A DNA stretch of 64,000 nucleotides from Hymenobacter pini (lineage in GTDB: Bacteria; Bacteroidota; Bacteroidia; Cytophagales; Hymenobacteraceae), in the NCBI RefSeq assembly GCF_020421205.1, contig NZ_JAIZZH010000004.1, positions 1 to 64,000 of the forward strand. The letters are read 5' to 3'. Made by a program: the position numbers and the translations under genes. Below are positions 9,101 to 17,851 of the stretch, in pieces. Within the stretch, counting starts at the first letter, position 1; every line of letters starts with the position of its first letter. The notes under the pieces are model-generated. The model did not search any database and was not told the origin of the DNA. It saw nothing but the letters and a program-made list of their open reading frames with translations.

Positions 9101-9535
9101 TTACGAACCGGCAGAAGCCCCAGCCGGGGCGCCGGTTTCGGAGAGCAAACGCTCCAGCCCTGAAGTTAATTTCTTTTCGATAACCGACAACGGCTTTTTT
9201 TCCTTGCCAGTGTAGATAATGGCTAATTGCGCCACCGAGTGGCCACCTTCCGCTTCCAACAGCCGGTATTTGTTGAGGCGGTAGGCCTCGCGCATCAGGC
9301 GCTTGAGGTAGTTGCGGTCCACGGCGCGCTTGAAGTTGCGCTTGCTCACGCTTACCAACACCTGGGGCGGCGCAGTAGTAGGGCCTTCGGTGGGGCGCCA
9401 CACGAGGCGCAGGGGATATAAACCAAAAGAAGAACCCCGGCCGAAAAGCTCTTCAATGAGCTTTTTGCGACACAAGTGTTCTTCTTTCGGAAACGAGTAG
9501 GAGCGCGCGCCCGGCGTTGTAACAGGAGAGTTCAT
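9101..9535 (-). CDS. rnpA: ribonuclease P protein component
   Basis: RnpA is the protein subunit of RNase P, which trims the 5' leader of pre-tRNAs. The start SYSFPKEEHLCRKKLIEELF and the basic signature KRNFKRAVDRNYLKRLMREA (the RNA-binding RNR motif) are clear. Its 144 residues are within the normal range, with an Ala/Gly-rich tail. It lies 37 bases downstream of rpmH, the almost universal rpmH-rnpA pair, and should share its promoter. No yidD or yidC homologue follows, unlike many other bacteria. Confidence 0.93.
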   Translation of the reverse strand: MNSPVTTPGARSYSFPKEEHLCRKKLIEELFGRGSSFGLYPLRLVWRPTEGPTTAPPQVLVSVSKRNFKRAVDRNYLKRLMREAYRLNKYRLLEAEGGHSVAQLAIIYTGKEKKPLSVIEKKLTSGLERLLSETGAPAGASAGS

Positions 9536-9572
9536 CGGCGGGAGCAGCGGCGTTTCAGCCGCCAGCAGCGGC

Positions 9573-9731
9573 TTAGCGCTTATGACGACCTTCGTCAGAT
9601 ACGGTCAGGCGCTTGCGGCCTTTGGCACGACGACGAGCGATTACGCTACGGCCGTTAGCGGTTTCCATGCGCGAGCGGAAACCGTGCTTGTTGCGGCGCT
9701 TGCGCTGCGAGGGCTGAAAAGTACGTTTCAT
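9573..9731 (-). CDS. rpmH: 50S ribosomal protein L34
   Basis: L34 is a small basic protein of the large ribosomal subunit. The 52-residue product begins [19 protein letters not shown] and carries the family core [21 protein letters not shown]. Its C terminus ([10 protein letters not shown]) is slightly longer than the E. coli protein. The frame is open 25 codons further upstream, but the ATG at 9731 matches the family start and lies 36 bases after a consensus promoter element. Confidence 0.97.
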   Translation of the reverse strand: MKRTFQPSQRKRRNKHGFRSRMETANGRSVIARRRAKGRKRLTVSDEGRHKR

Positions 9732-9767
9732 GGTATGGGTAAGTGACTCTGTTACAAGTAAGGCCGG

Positions 9768-9798
9768 CAAAGGTAACAGGTTGATTTGGAAAAGGCAA
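9768..9798 (-). promoter_or_regulatory. promoter of rpmH-rnpA
   Basis: On the minus strand TTG (9796-9798), 20 bases, then TACCTTTG (9768-9775) match the Bacteroidota housekeeping promoter (TTTG-type -33 box and TAnnTTTG -7 box). It lies 36 bases upstream of the L34 start. This is one of the best promoter matches in the window. Confidence 0.75.
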
Positions 9799-9918
9799 TG
9801 CTTCACGCAGCTTTTTCCGGCCTTCTACTCTGCTACTTAGCAAAAACCGAGGCGCAAGATACGGTAGTTTCTTGGCTTATATCCGTACACTTTCCTGCAT
9901 TCACCGCCGGGCAATCCG

Positions 9919-9926
9919 TACCTTTG
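9919..9926 (+). promoter_or_regulatory. -7 promoter element of the M61 peptidase gene
   Basis: TACCTTTG fits TAnnTTTG exactly and lies 38 bases before the ATG at 9965. No good TTG is present at -33, so it would be a weaker promoter than the divergent rpmH one. It also supports the downstream start over the earlier in-frame codon at 9872, which would place the element inside the gene. Confidence 0.45.
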
Positions 9927-9964
9927 CGCCGGGCTTTTCGGCCGTTGCCGTTTCCTCGCTTTCC

Positions 9965-11698
9965 ATGATTCACTACCACGTTTCCTTCGAGAATCCGCTC
10001 ACGTTTTACCTGCACGTTCAGATGACGTTTGAAGTGCCTGCGGGCACGGAAACGCCGGTAGAGCTGCAATTGCCCGCGTGGCGGCCGGGGCGGTATGAGC
10101 TGCAGAATTTCGCGCAGAAGCTGCAGCACGTGGTATTGGAGGATGCGGCTACCGGCGAGGCGCTGACAAGCCGCAAAATCACGAAGGACCGGTGGCAGCT
10201 GAGCGGCGCGGCCGGCCGCACGGTGCGGGTGCGCTACAACTTCTACGCCCACCAGATGGACGCCGGTGGCTCCTGGCTGGATGAGACGCAGCTGTACCTG
10301 AACCCAGTGCAGGCGCTGATGTATATTGAAGGACGGCAGGAAGAAACCTGCCAGTTGCTGCTGGATGTACCAGAGGGCTGGCAGATTGCCTGTGGCCTCC
10401 CCCAGCGCGGCCCTAACCTGCTGGAAGCGCGCAGCTTCGACCACCTGGCCGATTCCCCTCTCATTGCCAGCCCTACCCTGCAGTACCGTAACTATGAGGT
10501 AAATGGCCTACCCTTTTACATCTGGATTCAGGGCGAGTGCCCGGTAGACTGGGCCCGGCTGGTGGAGGATTTCCGGGCGTTCAGTGAGGAGCAGTTGAAG
10601 CTATTTGGCTCGTTTCCGGCGCAGGATTATCATTTCCTGAACCAGATTCTACCCTACAAGCATTACCACGGCGTGGAGCACCTCAACTCCACGGTGATTG
10701 TGCTGGGGCCGGCTGAGCTGCTGATGACCGAAGGGCTGTATAAGGAGCTGCTGGGCGTGAGCTGCCACGAGCTGTTTCACGCCTGGAACATCAAGAGCAT
10801 CCGGCCGGCCGAAATGCAGCCCTACGACTACGCCCGGGAGAATTACTTCCGCACCTGCTTCATTGCGGAGGGCATTACTACCTACTACGGCGAGTACCTG
10901 CTGGCCCGCAGCGGCGTGCGCACCGCTGAGCAGTACTTTGCTGAGTTGAATACCGTACTGCGCAAGCACTACGACGACTACGGCCGCTACCATCTCTCGG
11001 TAGCTGATGCCAGCATGGACCTGTGGCTAGATGGCTATAAGCCCGGCGTGCCCGACCGCAAAGTATCGGTGTACCACAAAGGGGCCTTGGTGGCGCTGCT
11101 GCTGGACCTCACGCTGCGGCAGCTCTCCGGGCACCAGCGCAGCCTCGACGATGTGATGCGCCGACTGTGGGAGGATTTCGGCAAAACCGGCGTGGGCTAC
11201 ACGGAGGAAGATTATATCCGGGTGGTGAAAGAAGTGGCCGGGCGCGACATGCAGGCCTACTTCGATAAGTTTATCTACGGCACGGCCCCGCTGGAAGAAC
11301 CCCTGAACCGGGTGCTCGGCTTTGTAGGCTGCCGCCTGCGCATCGACGAAAACCTGTCGGTTTCGGAAGGGGTGTATGGCTTCCGGACGGTGGTGAAGAA
11401 CGAGCGGACGGAAGTAACCGACATCCTGCCCGACGCTCCCGCCGCCTTGGCCCTGACGGTAGACGACGAAATTGTGGCCATCAACGGCCGCCGCGTGGAT
11501 ATGAATCTGCAGACGCTGCTCAGTGACGGCGTCGACCACCACGAGGTAACCGTATTCCGCCAGAACCGCCTGCTGACAGTGCCGCTGGCTGCCGATGCGG
11601 GGCACCGTTTCTGGCAGAAGGTGACCATCGAAAAGCTGGCCTCTACCACCCCCGAACAGCAGACCAGTTTTCAGCAGTGGCTCGGGCAGAAATTTTAA
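9965..11698 (+). CDS. M61 family metallopeptidase with C-terminal PDZ domain
   Basis: A glycyl-aminopeptidase-type zinc protease. HELFH (residues 268-272) gives two zinc histidines and the catalytic Glu. The third ligand is expected in FIAEGITTYYGEYL. The N-terminal 170 residues form the beta-domain usual in M61. A PDZ domain near residues 485-565 contains LPDAPAALALTVDDEIVAINGRR. No signal peptide is evident from the chosen ATG, so it is probably cytoplasmic. The 577-residue length is normal. It is transcribed divergently from rpmH. Confidence 0.88.
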   Translation: MIHYHVSFENPLTFYLHVQMTFEVPAGTETPVELQLPAWRPGRYELQNFAQKLQHVVLEDAATGEALTSRKITKDRWQLSGAAGRTVRVRYNFYAHQMDAGGSWLDETQLYLNPVQALMYIEGRQEETCQLLLDVPEGWQIACGLPQRGPNLLEARSFDHLADSPLIASPTLQYRNYEVNGLPFYIWIQGECPVDWARLVEDFRAFSEEQLKLFGSFPAQDYHFLNQILPYKHYHGVEHLNSTVIVLGPAELLMTEGLYKELLGVSCHELFHAWNIKSIRPAEMQPYDYARENYFRTCFIAEGITTYYGEYLLARSGVRTAEQYFAELNTVLRKHYDDYGRYHLSVADASMDLWLDGYKPGVPDRKVSVYHKGALVALLLDLTLRQLSGHQRSLDDVMRRLWEDFGKTGVGYTEEDYIRVVKEVAGRDMQAYFDKFIYGTAPLEEPLNRVLGFVGCRLRIDENLSVSEGVYGFRTVVKNERTEVTDILPDAPAALALTVDDEIVAINGRRVDMNLQTLLSDGVDHHEVTVFRQNRLLTVPLAADAGHRFWQKVTIEKLASTTPEQQTSFQQWLGQKF

Positions 11699-11895
11699 CG
11701 AAAATCCGGAAGTCTTTTCGGCCCTTTTCCACCCGTAGCCAGTATATAATCTCCACTAGCCTGCTGCGCATTTTATGCTGCCATGCGGGCAACAATTCCA
11801 CTTACTGCGGAACTCTCCGCGGCCGCTTTTCTTTTCGTTCCCAGTCCGCCGCCCCCCAACGACGCGCCTTTCGACCCAAGCCTACTCTACTCCCC

Positions 11896-12702
11896 ATGTT
11901 TCGGTTTCGTACCGTAGCTGCCGCCGCGCTTCCGCTGGTGGTGCTACCGGCCTGCTCGTTGCGTATGCAGCCCACCGAGAAGTCTCGGCCGAGCGTTGCA
12001 TTGCCTCCCTTACCCCCGCCCAAGCCCCCGCGCATTTACCGCCTTCAGCACCTAGATACGTTGGTGCAGGTGCCGGGCCGGGTACTGCGCATTTACCCGG
12101 CGGCCCGGCAGGTGTACAGCCAGCTGCCAAGCCCCGAATGGGTAACGACCAAGCCGGCCTCAGCCGAGGAGGAGGACTCTTTTCTGGATTTTGCGGCCGA
12201 GGAAAAGCTGCGGCTGGCTAAATCCGGGCCGCGGGTAACCCGTACTGGTCGGGCATTGCGCCTGCGGCCCACGGCCGCGCCGGAAGTTCGCCTCGTGAAC
12301 AACCCGGCCGAAGACGAACGGAACGTGGCGTATGAATACTTGGCCACGCTGCCCAGCATTCATCAGTGGCTGGTTTCGGTGCACCTGTATGAAGGTGGCT
12401 ACTACATGCTGGTAGACCAACGGAGTGGCCGCCGCACCCAACTGATGGCTCCGCCCGTTATTGCCCCCGATGGCCAACACTTTGTGTGCGGTAACTCCGA
12501 TGTACTGGCCCGGTTTGAGCCCAGCGGCCTGCAACTCTGGAGCCTTGATGATAAAGCGCCGCGCCTGCTCTGGGAACGGCAAACAGAATGGGGCTGCACC
12601 CAGCCCCGCTGGCTTGACAACAAGACCATTCTGTTTGAGCAGGACTTTTTCGACAAGGGCGACGTGGATACTCGCGTAGTCCGGCTGAAGGTGGTGCCGT
12701 AG
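11896..12702 (+). CDS. hypothetical lipoprotein
   Basis: The product (268 aa) starts MFRFRTVAAAALPLVVLPAC, a lipoprotein signal with Cys at residue 20. A proline-rich linker (PPLPPPKPP) follows, then a domain of unknown function. An earlier in-frame start at 11677 would overlap the M61 gene and place a nonsensical leader before the signal, so I reject it. It could be an outer-membrane lipoprotein. No homologous domain is recognised. Confidence 0.55.
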   Translation: MFRFRTVAAAALPLVVLPACSLRMQPTEKSRPSVALPPLPPPKPPRIYRLQHLDTLVQVPGRVLRIYPAARQVYSQLPSPEWVTTKPASAEEEDSFLDFAAEEKLRLAKSGPRVTRTGRALRLRPTAAPEVRLVNNPAEDERNVAYEYLATLPSIHQWLVSVHLYEGGYYMLVDQRSGRRTQLMAPPVIAPDGQHFVCGNSDVLARFEPSGLQLWSLDDKAPRLLWERQTEWGCTQPRWLDNKTILFEQDFFDKGDVDTRVVRLKVVP

Positions 12703-12714
12703 CCTTCATACAGC

Positions 12715-12749
12715 AAAAAGCCCAGTCAGAACACATGGCGGGGCTTTTT
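12715..12749. terminator. terminator between convergent genes
   Basis: AAAAAGCCC and GGGCTTTTT (with an 17-base loop) form a short stem between the lipoprotein gene (plus) and the disordered small protein gene (minus). It could serve both strands. Confidence 0.5.
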
Positions 12750-12763
12750 ACTATTTGTGATTC

Positions 12764-13075
12764 TTAATCAGCTTTGCGGCCGGGGCCTTTCTGGCTTTTG
12801 TCTACTGACATGGGCCAGTTGCCCTGGGGGTTGTTGCGCGGCTTGTTGGTGTTGCCGTGGCGCTGCTCGTAGGCATTCCCACCGGGGGTGTTGTTTTTGA
12901 TCTGGTTACCAGCCTGCGTGAGGAAGTTCTGGTTCAGGTTCTGAGTTTGGTTGCCGCCGCTGCCAGAGTGGTTGCGCGTATCAGGGTCTACGGGGTTGGT
13001 ATCGGGCCGGATGGCGTCCGGACCCATGGCCGTGTCGTGTTTCTGAGCCGAGGGCTTATTTTGTTGGTTTTTCAT
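12764..13075 (-). CDS. small disordered hydrophilic protein, paralogue of the next gene
   Basis: A 103-residue protein rich in Asn, Gln, Pro, Gly and Lys, with almost no hydrophobic residues and no predicted fold. It ends NPQGNWPMSVDKSQKGPGRK, which matches the C terminus of the neighbouring small protein (NPHGNNPMSV...KGPGK). The start at 13075 (MKNQQNKPSAQKHDTAMG) is chosen because upstream codons enter a terminator region. The function is unknown. Disordered hydrophilic proteins of this sort are sometimes linked to stress or desiccation, but nothing here proves it. Confidence 0.55.
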   Translation of the reverse strand: MKNQQNKPSAQKHDTAMGPDAIRPDTNPVDPDTRNHSGSGGNQTQNLNQNFLTQAGNQIKNNTPGGNAYEQRHGNTNKPRNNPQGNWPMSVDKSQKGPGRKAD

Positions 13076-13150
13076 AGCAGTAGGAGCAAAAATGGAGCAG
13101 TGAATTATGCTCTTTTTACCCCCCAAGCCCAGTGCAGGGTTTACAAAATA

Positions 13151-13234
13151 AACAGGCTTTTTTCTAAGCTAAACACTAGATAAGCACAGCATTAGCGCTA
13201 CGCTTAGCGTGAATTGCTCAGAAAAAAGCCTGCT
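13151..13234 (-). terminator. terminator between the two small paralogues
   Basis: AACAGGCTTTTTTCT (13151-13165) pairs with AGAAAAAAGCCTGCTT (13220 on). The stem is rich in A/T next to GGC pairs and the loop is long, with an inner palindrome near TAGCGCTACGCTTAGCG. It lies just beyond the stop codon of the 80-residue protein gene. Confidence 0.55.
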
Positions 13235-13261
13235 TGTTATTCAGGAAGCTAGGCTGATAAA

Positions 13262-13504
13262 TTAGTCGCCTTGCTTGCCGGGGCCTTTACCGCCACCTAC
13301 CGACATCGGGTTGTTGCCATGCGGATTGCTACGGGTATTGTGCACGCCCTCGCCAGCCGAGTTACCATCGGTGGTGTTGCCGCGGGCCGATACGTCCATG
13401 GTGTTGGGGCTTTGTACCTGGGTGCTTTTCTTCTTGGTATTGGCAGCCGGGTTTACGGACGTTTTATCGTTGGTCAGGTCGGATTCTTTTTTGCTAATGC
13501 TCAT
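13262..13504 (-). CDS. small disordered hydrophilic protein, paralogue of the previous gene
   Basis: An 80-residue protein (MSISKKESDLTNDKTSVNPA...) composed mainly of Asn, Gly, Lys, Ser and Thr. Its C terminus NPHGNNPMSVGGGKGPGK is shared with the 103-residue protein, separated by 186 bases, which suggests an old tandem duplication with only the tail conserved. The start at 13504 avoids reading through the upstream terminator hairpin. The function is unknown. Confidence 0.55.
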   Translation of the reverse strand: MSISKKESDLTNDKTSVNPAANTKKKSTQVQSPNTMDVSARGNTTDGNSAGEGVHNTRSNPHGNNPMSVGGGKGPGKQGD

Positions 13505-13582
13505 GGCCGTGGGATTTACGGGTGGATGATACCTCCTTGTACCGGTTGAGTTACTGCTTGGTTGTGATAAAATTCGGGGCAC

Positions 13583-13617
13583 AAAAAAGGCCCTGTCTAC
13601 GCATAGACAGGGCCTTT
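13583..13617 (-). terminator. terminator of the PfkB kinase gene
   Basis: AAAGGCCCTGTCTA and TAGACAGGGCCTTT make a perfect 14-base stem with a four-base loop and a following A/T tract (minus strand U tract). It lies 23 bases beyond the kinase stop codon. Confidence 0.85.
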
Positions 13618-13639
13618 CCAAAGTATATCCGCTGCTAGA

Positions 13640-14572
13640 TTAGCTAGCTACAGTAGCCACAGGCTGCACGGCCACTAGGTCGCCGAACTGCTTCTCGCGG
13701 GCTTCAATTTCTTCCTGCGTCAGGTTCAGCAGACGCTCGGTGCCAAACTTCTCCACGCAGAACGAAGCCATAGCCGAACCGTGAATTACCGCACGCTTCA
13801 TGTTCTCGAAGCTGATGTCGTCGGTGGCGGCCAGGTAGCCGATAAAGCCACCCGCAAAGGTGTCGCCGGCGCCGGTGGGGTCAAATACTTCCTCGAGCGG
13901 CAGGGCCGGGGCGAAGAAGATTTGGTTTTTGTGGAACAGCAGGGCGCCGTGCTCCCCCTTCTTGATGATAAGATATTTCGGGCCCATTTCCATGATGATT
14001 TTGGCGGCTTTCACCAACGAGTGCTGGCCGGAAAGCTGGCGGGCTTCTTCGTCATTGATGCTGAGCACGTCCACCATTTCAATAGTGGTTTTCAGCTCAT
14101 CCAGGGCCACATCCATCCAGAAGTTCATCGTATCCATCACAATGAGCTTGGGGCGGTTTACGAGGCGCTGAATTACGAGGCGCTGAATCTGGGGCGTGAG
14201 GTTACCCAGCATCAGGTATTTGCAGTCCTGGTACGAGTCGGGCAGAATGGGGTCGAAGTCGGCTAGCACGTTCAGCTCGGTCACCAGCGTTTCGCGCGAG
14301 TTCAGGTCGTTGGCATACTTACCCGACCAGAAGAACGACTTCTCGCCCTGCTTGATCTGCAGGCCTTCGGTATCCACGCCATGCTCCTGCAGCATCAGGA
14401 TATCGGACTGCGGGAAATCGTCGCCCACCACGGCTACAATCTTCACGGGCTTTACCGAGTAGGAAGCCGACAGGCTGATGTAGGTAGCAGCACCACCAAC
14501 AATTTTGTCGGTTTTGCCGAAAGGCGTTTCCAGGGCGTCGAAGGCCACCGTGCCGATAACAACCAGACTCAT
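13640..14572 (-). CDS. PfkB family carbohydrate kinase
   Basis: A ribokinase-fold sugar or nucleoside kinase, 310 aa. The N-terminal glycine pair in KIVGGAATYIS contacts substrate. The C-terminal signature DPTGAGDTFAGGFIGYLA holds the catalytic Asp and the anion hole. The natural substrate cannot be read from sequence; adenosine and sugar kinases both occur in this family. The start MSLVVIGTVAFDALETPFG at 14572 is clear. A longer frame reading back to 14839 is only the reverse translation of the tRNA gene. Confidence 0.87.
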   Translation of the reverse strand: MSLVVIGTVAFDALETPFGKTDKIVGGAATYISLSASYSVKPVKIVAVVGDDFPQSDILMLQEHGVDTEGLQIKQGEKSFFWSGKYANDLNSRETLVTELNVLADFDPILPDSYQDCKYLMLGNLTPQIQRLVIQRLVNRPKLIVMDTMNFWMDVALDELKTTIEMVDVLSINDEEARQLSGQHSLVKAAKIIMEMGPKYLIIKKGEHGALLFHKNQIFFAPALPLEEVFDPTGAGDTFAGGFIGYLAATDDISFENMKRAVIHGSAMASFCVEKFGTERLLNLTQEEIEAREKQFGDLVAVQPVATVAS

Positions 14573-14695
14573 AGGTTCAAGAGGGGGAAAAAAGTGGTTC
14601 AGGTTTCTACTTAATACAGCGCCCCAACACCGGCCACCGGTAAATCCTTCCCAACAGAGCCGGAAAACGAAGGGGCCGACGGAGTTGCCGGAAAC

Positions 14696-14731
14696 AAAAA
14701 AGGTCTCTGCCGCTAAGGAGAGACCTTTTTT
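14696..14731 (-). terminator. terminator after tRNA-His
   Basis: AAAAAGGTCTCT, a 10-base loop and AGAGACCTTTTTT form a strong stem flanked by A and T tracts. It lies 14 bases beyond the 3' end of the tRNA and probably works in both directions. Confidence 0.85.
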
Positions 14732-14744
14732 GTTCAAAACGGAG

Positions 14745-14819
<75 letters not shown>

Positions 14820-14838
14820 GTGTTGGGTATTGGAGCCA

Positions 14839-14868
14839 CAAAAGTAGGGGCCGCAGCCGTATTTGCAA
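14839..14868 (-). promoter_or_regulatory. promoter of tRNA-His
   Basis: On the minus strand TTG (14866-14868), 19 bases and TACTTTTG (14839-14846) match the Bacteroidota promoter. It ends 20 bases before the tRNA 5' end. Confidence 0.7.
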
Positions 14869-15006
14869 AAAAACCGGTTAGTTTTTTTCTATCCGCTGGC
14901 TAACTAGCTGCTACGCAAATGGGTGGCTAAGCAGCGTAAGATGCTGATTTTCGCCGTTTGCTGGCTGAACAGTGCCCGGCAGCGGAGCCCGCCCCCGGAT
15001 TCCGCG

Positions 15007-15014
15007 TACCTTTG
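15007..15014 (+). promoter_or_regulatory. -7 promoter element of the DEAD-box helicase gene
   Basis: TACCTTTG matches TAnnTTTG and lies 23 bases before the helicase ATG. No TTG is seen at the -33 position. Confidence 0.45.
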
Positions 15015-15037
15015 TGGTTTACAATACGCTTTGCCCC

Positions 15038-16468
15038 ATGTCTGACACGCCGCAGCCGCTTACTTTCGCCGATTTCAAGCTCAACAAGCAACTGCTGACG
15101 GCAGTGGAGGAAGCTGGCTTCACGGAGCCCACGCCCGTGCAGCAACAAACCATTCCGCTGCTGCTGGCCGGCCACGACGTGCTGGGCATTGCCCAAACCG
15201 GCACCGGCAAAACGGCTGCCTTCGGCCTGCCGCTACTGATGAAGGTGAAGTACGCCCAAGGCATCCATCCACGGGCCCTGGTGCTGGCCCCCACCCGGGA
15301 GTTGGCCATGCAGTTGGAAACCCACCTGAAAAAACTGGCCACTTACACGGACCTGCGCATTTTCGCCATTTACGGCGGTCTGGGACCCAAAACCCAGATT
15401 GAAACCATTGCCAAGGGTGTGGATATTCTGATTGCCACGCCAGGCCGCCTGATGGAACTGTACCTGAAGGGTGACCTGGTGCTGAAGGAGCTGAAAACCC
15501 TGGTGCTGGACGAGGCCGACAAGATGATGGACATGGGCTTCATGCCCCAGATCCGGCGCATCCTGGAGGTGATTCCGCGCAAACGGCAGAACGTGCTGTT
15601 CTCGGCTACCATGCCCGAGAAGGTGACCACGCTGAGCGAGGAGTTCCTGGAATTCCCGGTGCGGGTAGAGGTAACACCGGCCGCCACCTCGGCCCAAACG
15701 GTGCACCAGACGCTGTACGAGGTACCCAACCTACTCACCAAAATCAACCTGCTGGAGTACCTGTTCCTCGACTGGGACACCTTCCACCGCGTAATGATTT
15801 TTACGCGCACCAAGGAACACGCCGATAACGTGGCCAGCTTCCTGCAGCGCAAAGCCCACGGCGAGGTGCGGGCCATTCACGGCAACAAGGGCCAGAACAT
15901 GCGCATCAACGCCATGGAGGCCTTTAAAGCTGGTGACGTGCGGTTTTTGGTGGCTACCGACGTGGCGGCCCGCGGCATCGATGTACCGCAGGTGTCACAC
16001 GTAATCAACTTCGACGTGCCGCTGGTGTACGACGACTACGTGCACCGCATTGGCCGCACCGGCCGGGCCCAGCACACGGGGGCGGCCATTACGTTTGCCA
16101 ACGAGGCTGAGATGTTCCATATGGAGCGCATTGCCGAACTGATTCGGCAGGAAATTCCGCTGGAACCTATTCCGGAGGGCGTGGAAATTGCCAAAACCAG
16201 CTTCGATGAGCAGCAGAGTATGGACCGGGAAAAGGACGAGCGGCGCAAGCGCGAAGACCCCACCTTCCAGGGGGCTTTCCACGAGCGGAAAGAGTGGGTG
16301 AAGCCCGGCGTTACCATCGATAAGCGCACCGGCCGCGAGTACGTGGCCGGCCCCAACCGCAGCCAGAAAGGCAAGAAGGTAAACCCCTCAAAGGGTAAAT
16401 CCTCCTCCCCTGCGGCCAAGGCCGCCAAAGCCGCCAAAGGCCGCGCCGAGCATCGTCGCAAGCGATAA
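15038..16468 (+). CDS. DEAD-box ATP-dependent RNA helicase, RhlE-like
   Basis: All superfamily 2 motifs are present in order: Q motif (GFTEPTPVQQQTIP), Walker A AQTGTGKT, APTREL, DEAD (about residues 158-161), SAT, and HRIGRTGRAQHTG. The enzyme unwinds short RNA duplexes in ribosome assembly or RNA decay, and such genes are often cold-induced. After the core, an Arg/Lys-rich tail of about 90 residues (KGKKVNPSKGKSS...) should bind RNA. The ATG at 15038 (476 aa) is chosen because it directly precedes the Q-motif region and follows the promoter element. Confidence 0.9.
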   Translation: MSDTPQPLTFADFKLNKQLLTAVEEAGFTEPTPVQQQTIPLLLAGHDVLGIAQTGTGKTAAFGLPLLMKVKYAQGIHPRALVLAPTRELAMQLETHLKKLATYTDLRIFAIYGGLGPKTQIETIAKGVDILIATPGRLMELYLKGDLVLKELKTLVLDEADKMMDMGFMPQIRRILEVIPRKRQNVLFSATMPEKVTTLSEEFLEFPVRVEVTPAATSAQTVHQTLYEVPNLLTKINLLEYLFLDWDTFHRVMIFTRTKEHADNVASFLQRKAHGEVRAIHGNKGQNMRINAMEAFKAGDVRFLVATDVAARGIDVPQVSHVINFDVPLVYDDYVHRIGRTGRAQHTGAAITFANEAEMFHMERIAELIRQEIPLEPIPEGVEIAKTSFDEQQSMDREKDERRKREDPTFQGAFHERKEWVKPGVTIDKRTGREYVAGPNRSQKGKKVNPSKGKSSSPAAKAAKAAKGRAEHRRKR

Positions 16469-16484
16469 GCATTGGCGCAAAGCC

Positions 16485-16537
16485 AAGCAAAACGGCCTGT
16501 CATCCGAGAATATTCTGGATGACAGGCCGTTTTGCTT
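16485..16537. terminator. strong terminator hairpin
   Basis: A perfect 21-base inverted repeat (AAGCAAAACGGCCTGTCATCC and its complement, 11-base loop) lies between the convergent helicase gene and membrane-protein gene. The AAAAC/GTTTT ends give A and T tracts on both strands. Confidence 0.8.
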
Positions 16538-16555
16538 ACAGGCAGACTTGCAGGC

Positions 16556-17014
16556 CTACCGGTAGTGGTCGAAGATGGGCAGGTGGCTGAAGCGCACCGC
16601 CAGCAGCGTGAAGGTGAAACCCCAAAAAGCGGCGCTCCAGGCCATATGCAGCAGAATGCGCCAGCGTGGCACGTGCAACTGCGTGGCAATAACGGTGCCC
16701 CCCACCGGGCTAAACAGGATGGGCGTAAGGAAGGCAATTCCCACCATACCAAAGCGCCGGTAAATGCTGACAATAGTACGGCTGCGGCGGTTGAACAGGG
16801 GTTTGCCCTTCTCTTCACGCTTACGCCGCATGTGCAGGGCCCACTGCCGGCCCAGCCCCGAAATCAGTACCACCGTCGTCATCATACCCGCCACCGACAG
16901 GCCCCACACCCAGGCCATGGGCAGCCCGGCGGCTACCCCGGCAATGGGCGCCGCCACAAACTTGAACATGCCAATGGCAAACACGGTGGCGTATTTAAGC
17001 AAATCGGGCAGCAC
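16556..17014 (-). CDS. small integral membrane protein
   Basis: A 152-residue protein with about four hydrophobic helices and a basic cytoplasmic loop (RRKREEKGKPLFNRRSR). It carries GIAFLTPILFSPVGGTVIA, a Pro/Gly-rich helix pair resembling those of small exporter-like membrane proteins. I cannot assign it to a family with confidence. It is unlinked to its neighbours, being convergent to the helicase and followed by upp about 130 bases upstream on the same strand. Confidence 0.55.
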   Translation of the reverse strand: MLPDLLKYATVFAIGMFKFVAAPIAGVAAGLPMAWVWGLSVAGMMTTVVLISGLGRQWALHMRRKREEKGKPLFNRRSRTIVSIYRRFGMVGIAFLTPILFSPVGGTVIATQLHVPRWRILLHMAWSAAFWGFTFTLLAVRFSHLPIFDHYR

Positions 17015-17146
17015 GGTACTTGAATGCGTGGGAGAATGAAGATAACAGGTGCGCCGCGAAACGGTTAGTTCCGCCGGGTTAGCACTTTGTTATCAACCGA
17101 TACTTGAACGTGTATCCTGGAGCTGTGCTTGCGGGTGCGCGTTCAA

Positions 17147-17851
17147 TTATAGCTTGCTGCCGTACGACAGGTCGCCGGCGTCGCCGAGGCCGGGCACAAT
17201 GTAGGCCTGCTCGTTGAGGCCCTGGTCGATGGCAGCAACCCAGAGAGTGGCTTCGGGAATTTCGCGGGTCACGTACTCCACGCCTTGGGGGCTGGCAATA
17301 ACGGCGGCAATGTGCACCTGCCGGGGCGTACCGAAGCGCAGCATGGCCCGGTACGTTTGCACCAGGCTTTTGCCCGAGGCCAGCATAGGGTCGGCCAGAA
17401 CCAGCACCCGCTCATCGAGGCGCGGGGCCGAGAGGTAGTCCACCTGCACCTGCACCTGGGCCGTGCCCTCAATGCGGTAAGCGGCGGCAAACGCGGAGGG
17501 CGACTGGTCGAAGTAGTTCAGGAAGCCCTGGTGGAAGGGCAGACCGGCCCGCAGCACGGTGGCCAGCACCGGAAAATCGTGGAGGTGCTTGCTGCTGGAC
17601 TCGCCCAGCGGCGTTTTCACCGTTTTATCGGTGTAGCTCAGCTGGGAGCTGATTTTGTAGGCAATGATTTCGCCCAGACGCTGCAGGTTGCGGCGGAAAC
17701 GCAGGGAGTCCTGCTGCACCGATACGTCGCGCAGCTCGGCCAGGAAGTGGTTGGCAACGGATGGCTCGGCACACACCACGTGTACGCGCGGGTTGGCGGC
17801 CGCAGCCGCGGCGGCGGAGTAATCAACGGAAGAAGGCGTCAGCGCATCCAT
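17147..17851 (-). CDS. upp: uracil phosphoribosyltransferase
   Basis: Converts uracil and PRPP to UMP in pyrimidine salvage. The PRPP-binding loop ADPMLASGKS and the uracil-binding C-terminal region PGLGDAGDLSYGSK are both present, with ATVLRAGLPFHQGF in the core. The product has 234 residues, normal apart from an Ala-rich N-terminal leader. The ATG at 17851 overlaps the 3' end of the upstream gene by 13 bases, so the two are translated from one message. Confidence 0.93.
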   Translation of the reverse strand: MDALTPSSVDYSAAAAAAANPRVHVVCAEPSVANHFLAELRDVSVQQDSLRFRRNLQRLGEIIAYKISSQLSYTDKTVKTPLGESSSKHLHDFPVLATVLRAGLPFHQGFLNYFDQSPSAFAAAYRIEGTAQVQVQVDYLSAPRLDERVLVLADPMLASGKSLVQTYRAMLRFGTPRQVHIAAVIASPQGVEYVTREIPEATLWVAAIDQGLNEQAYIVPGLGDAGDLSYGSKL

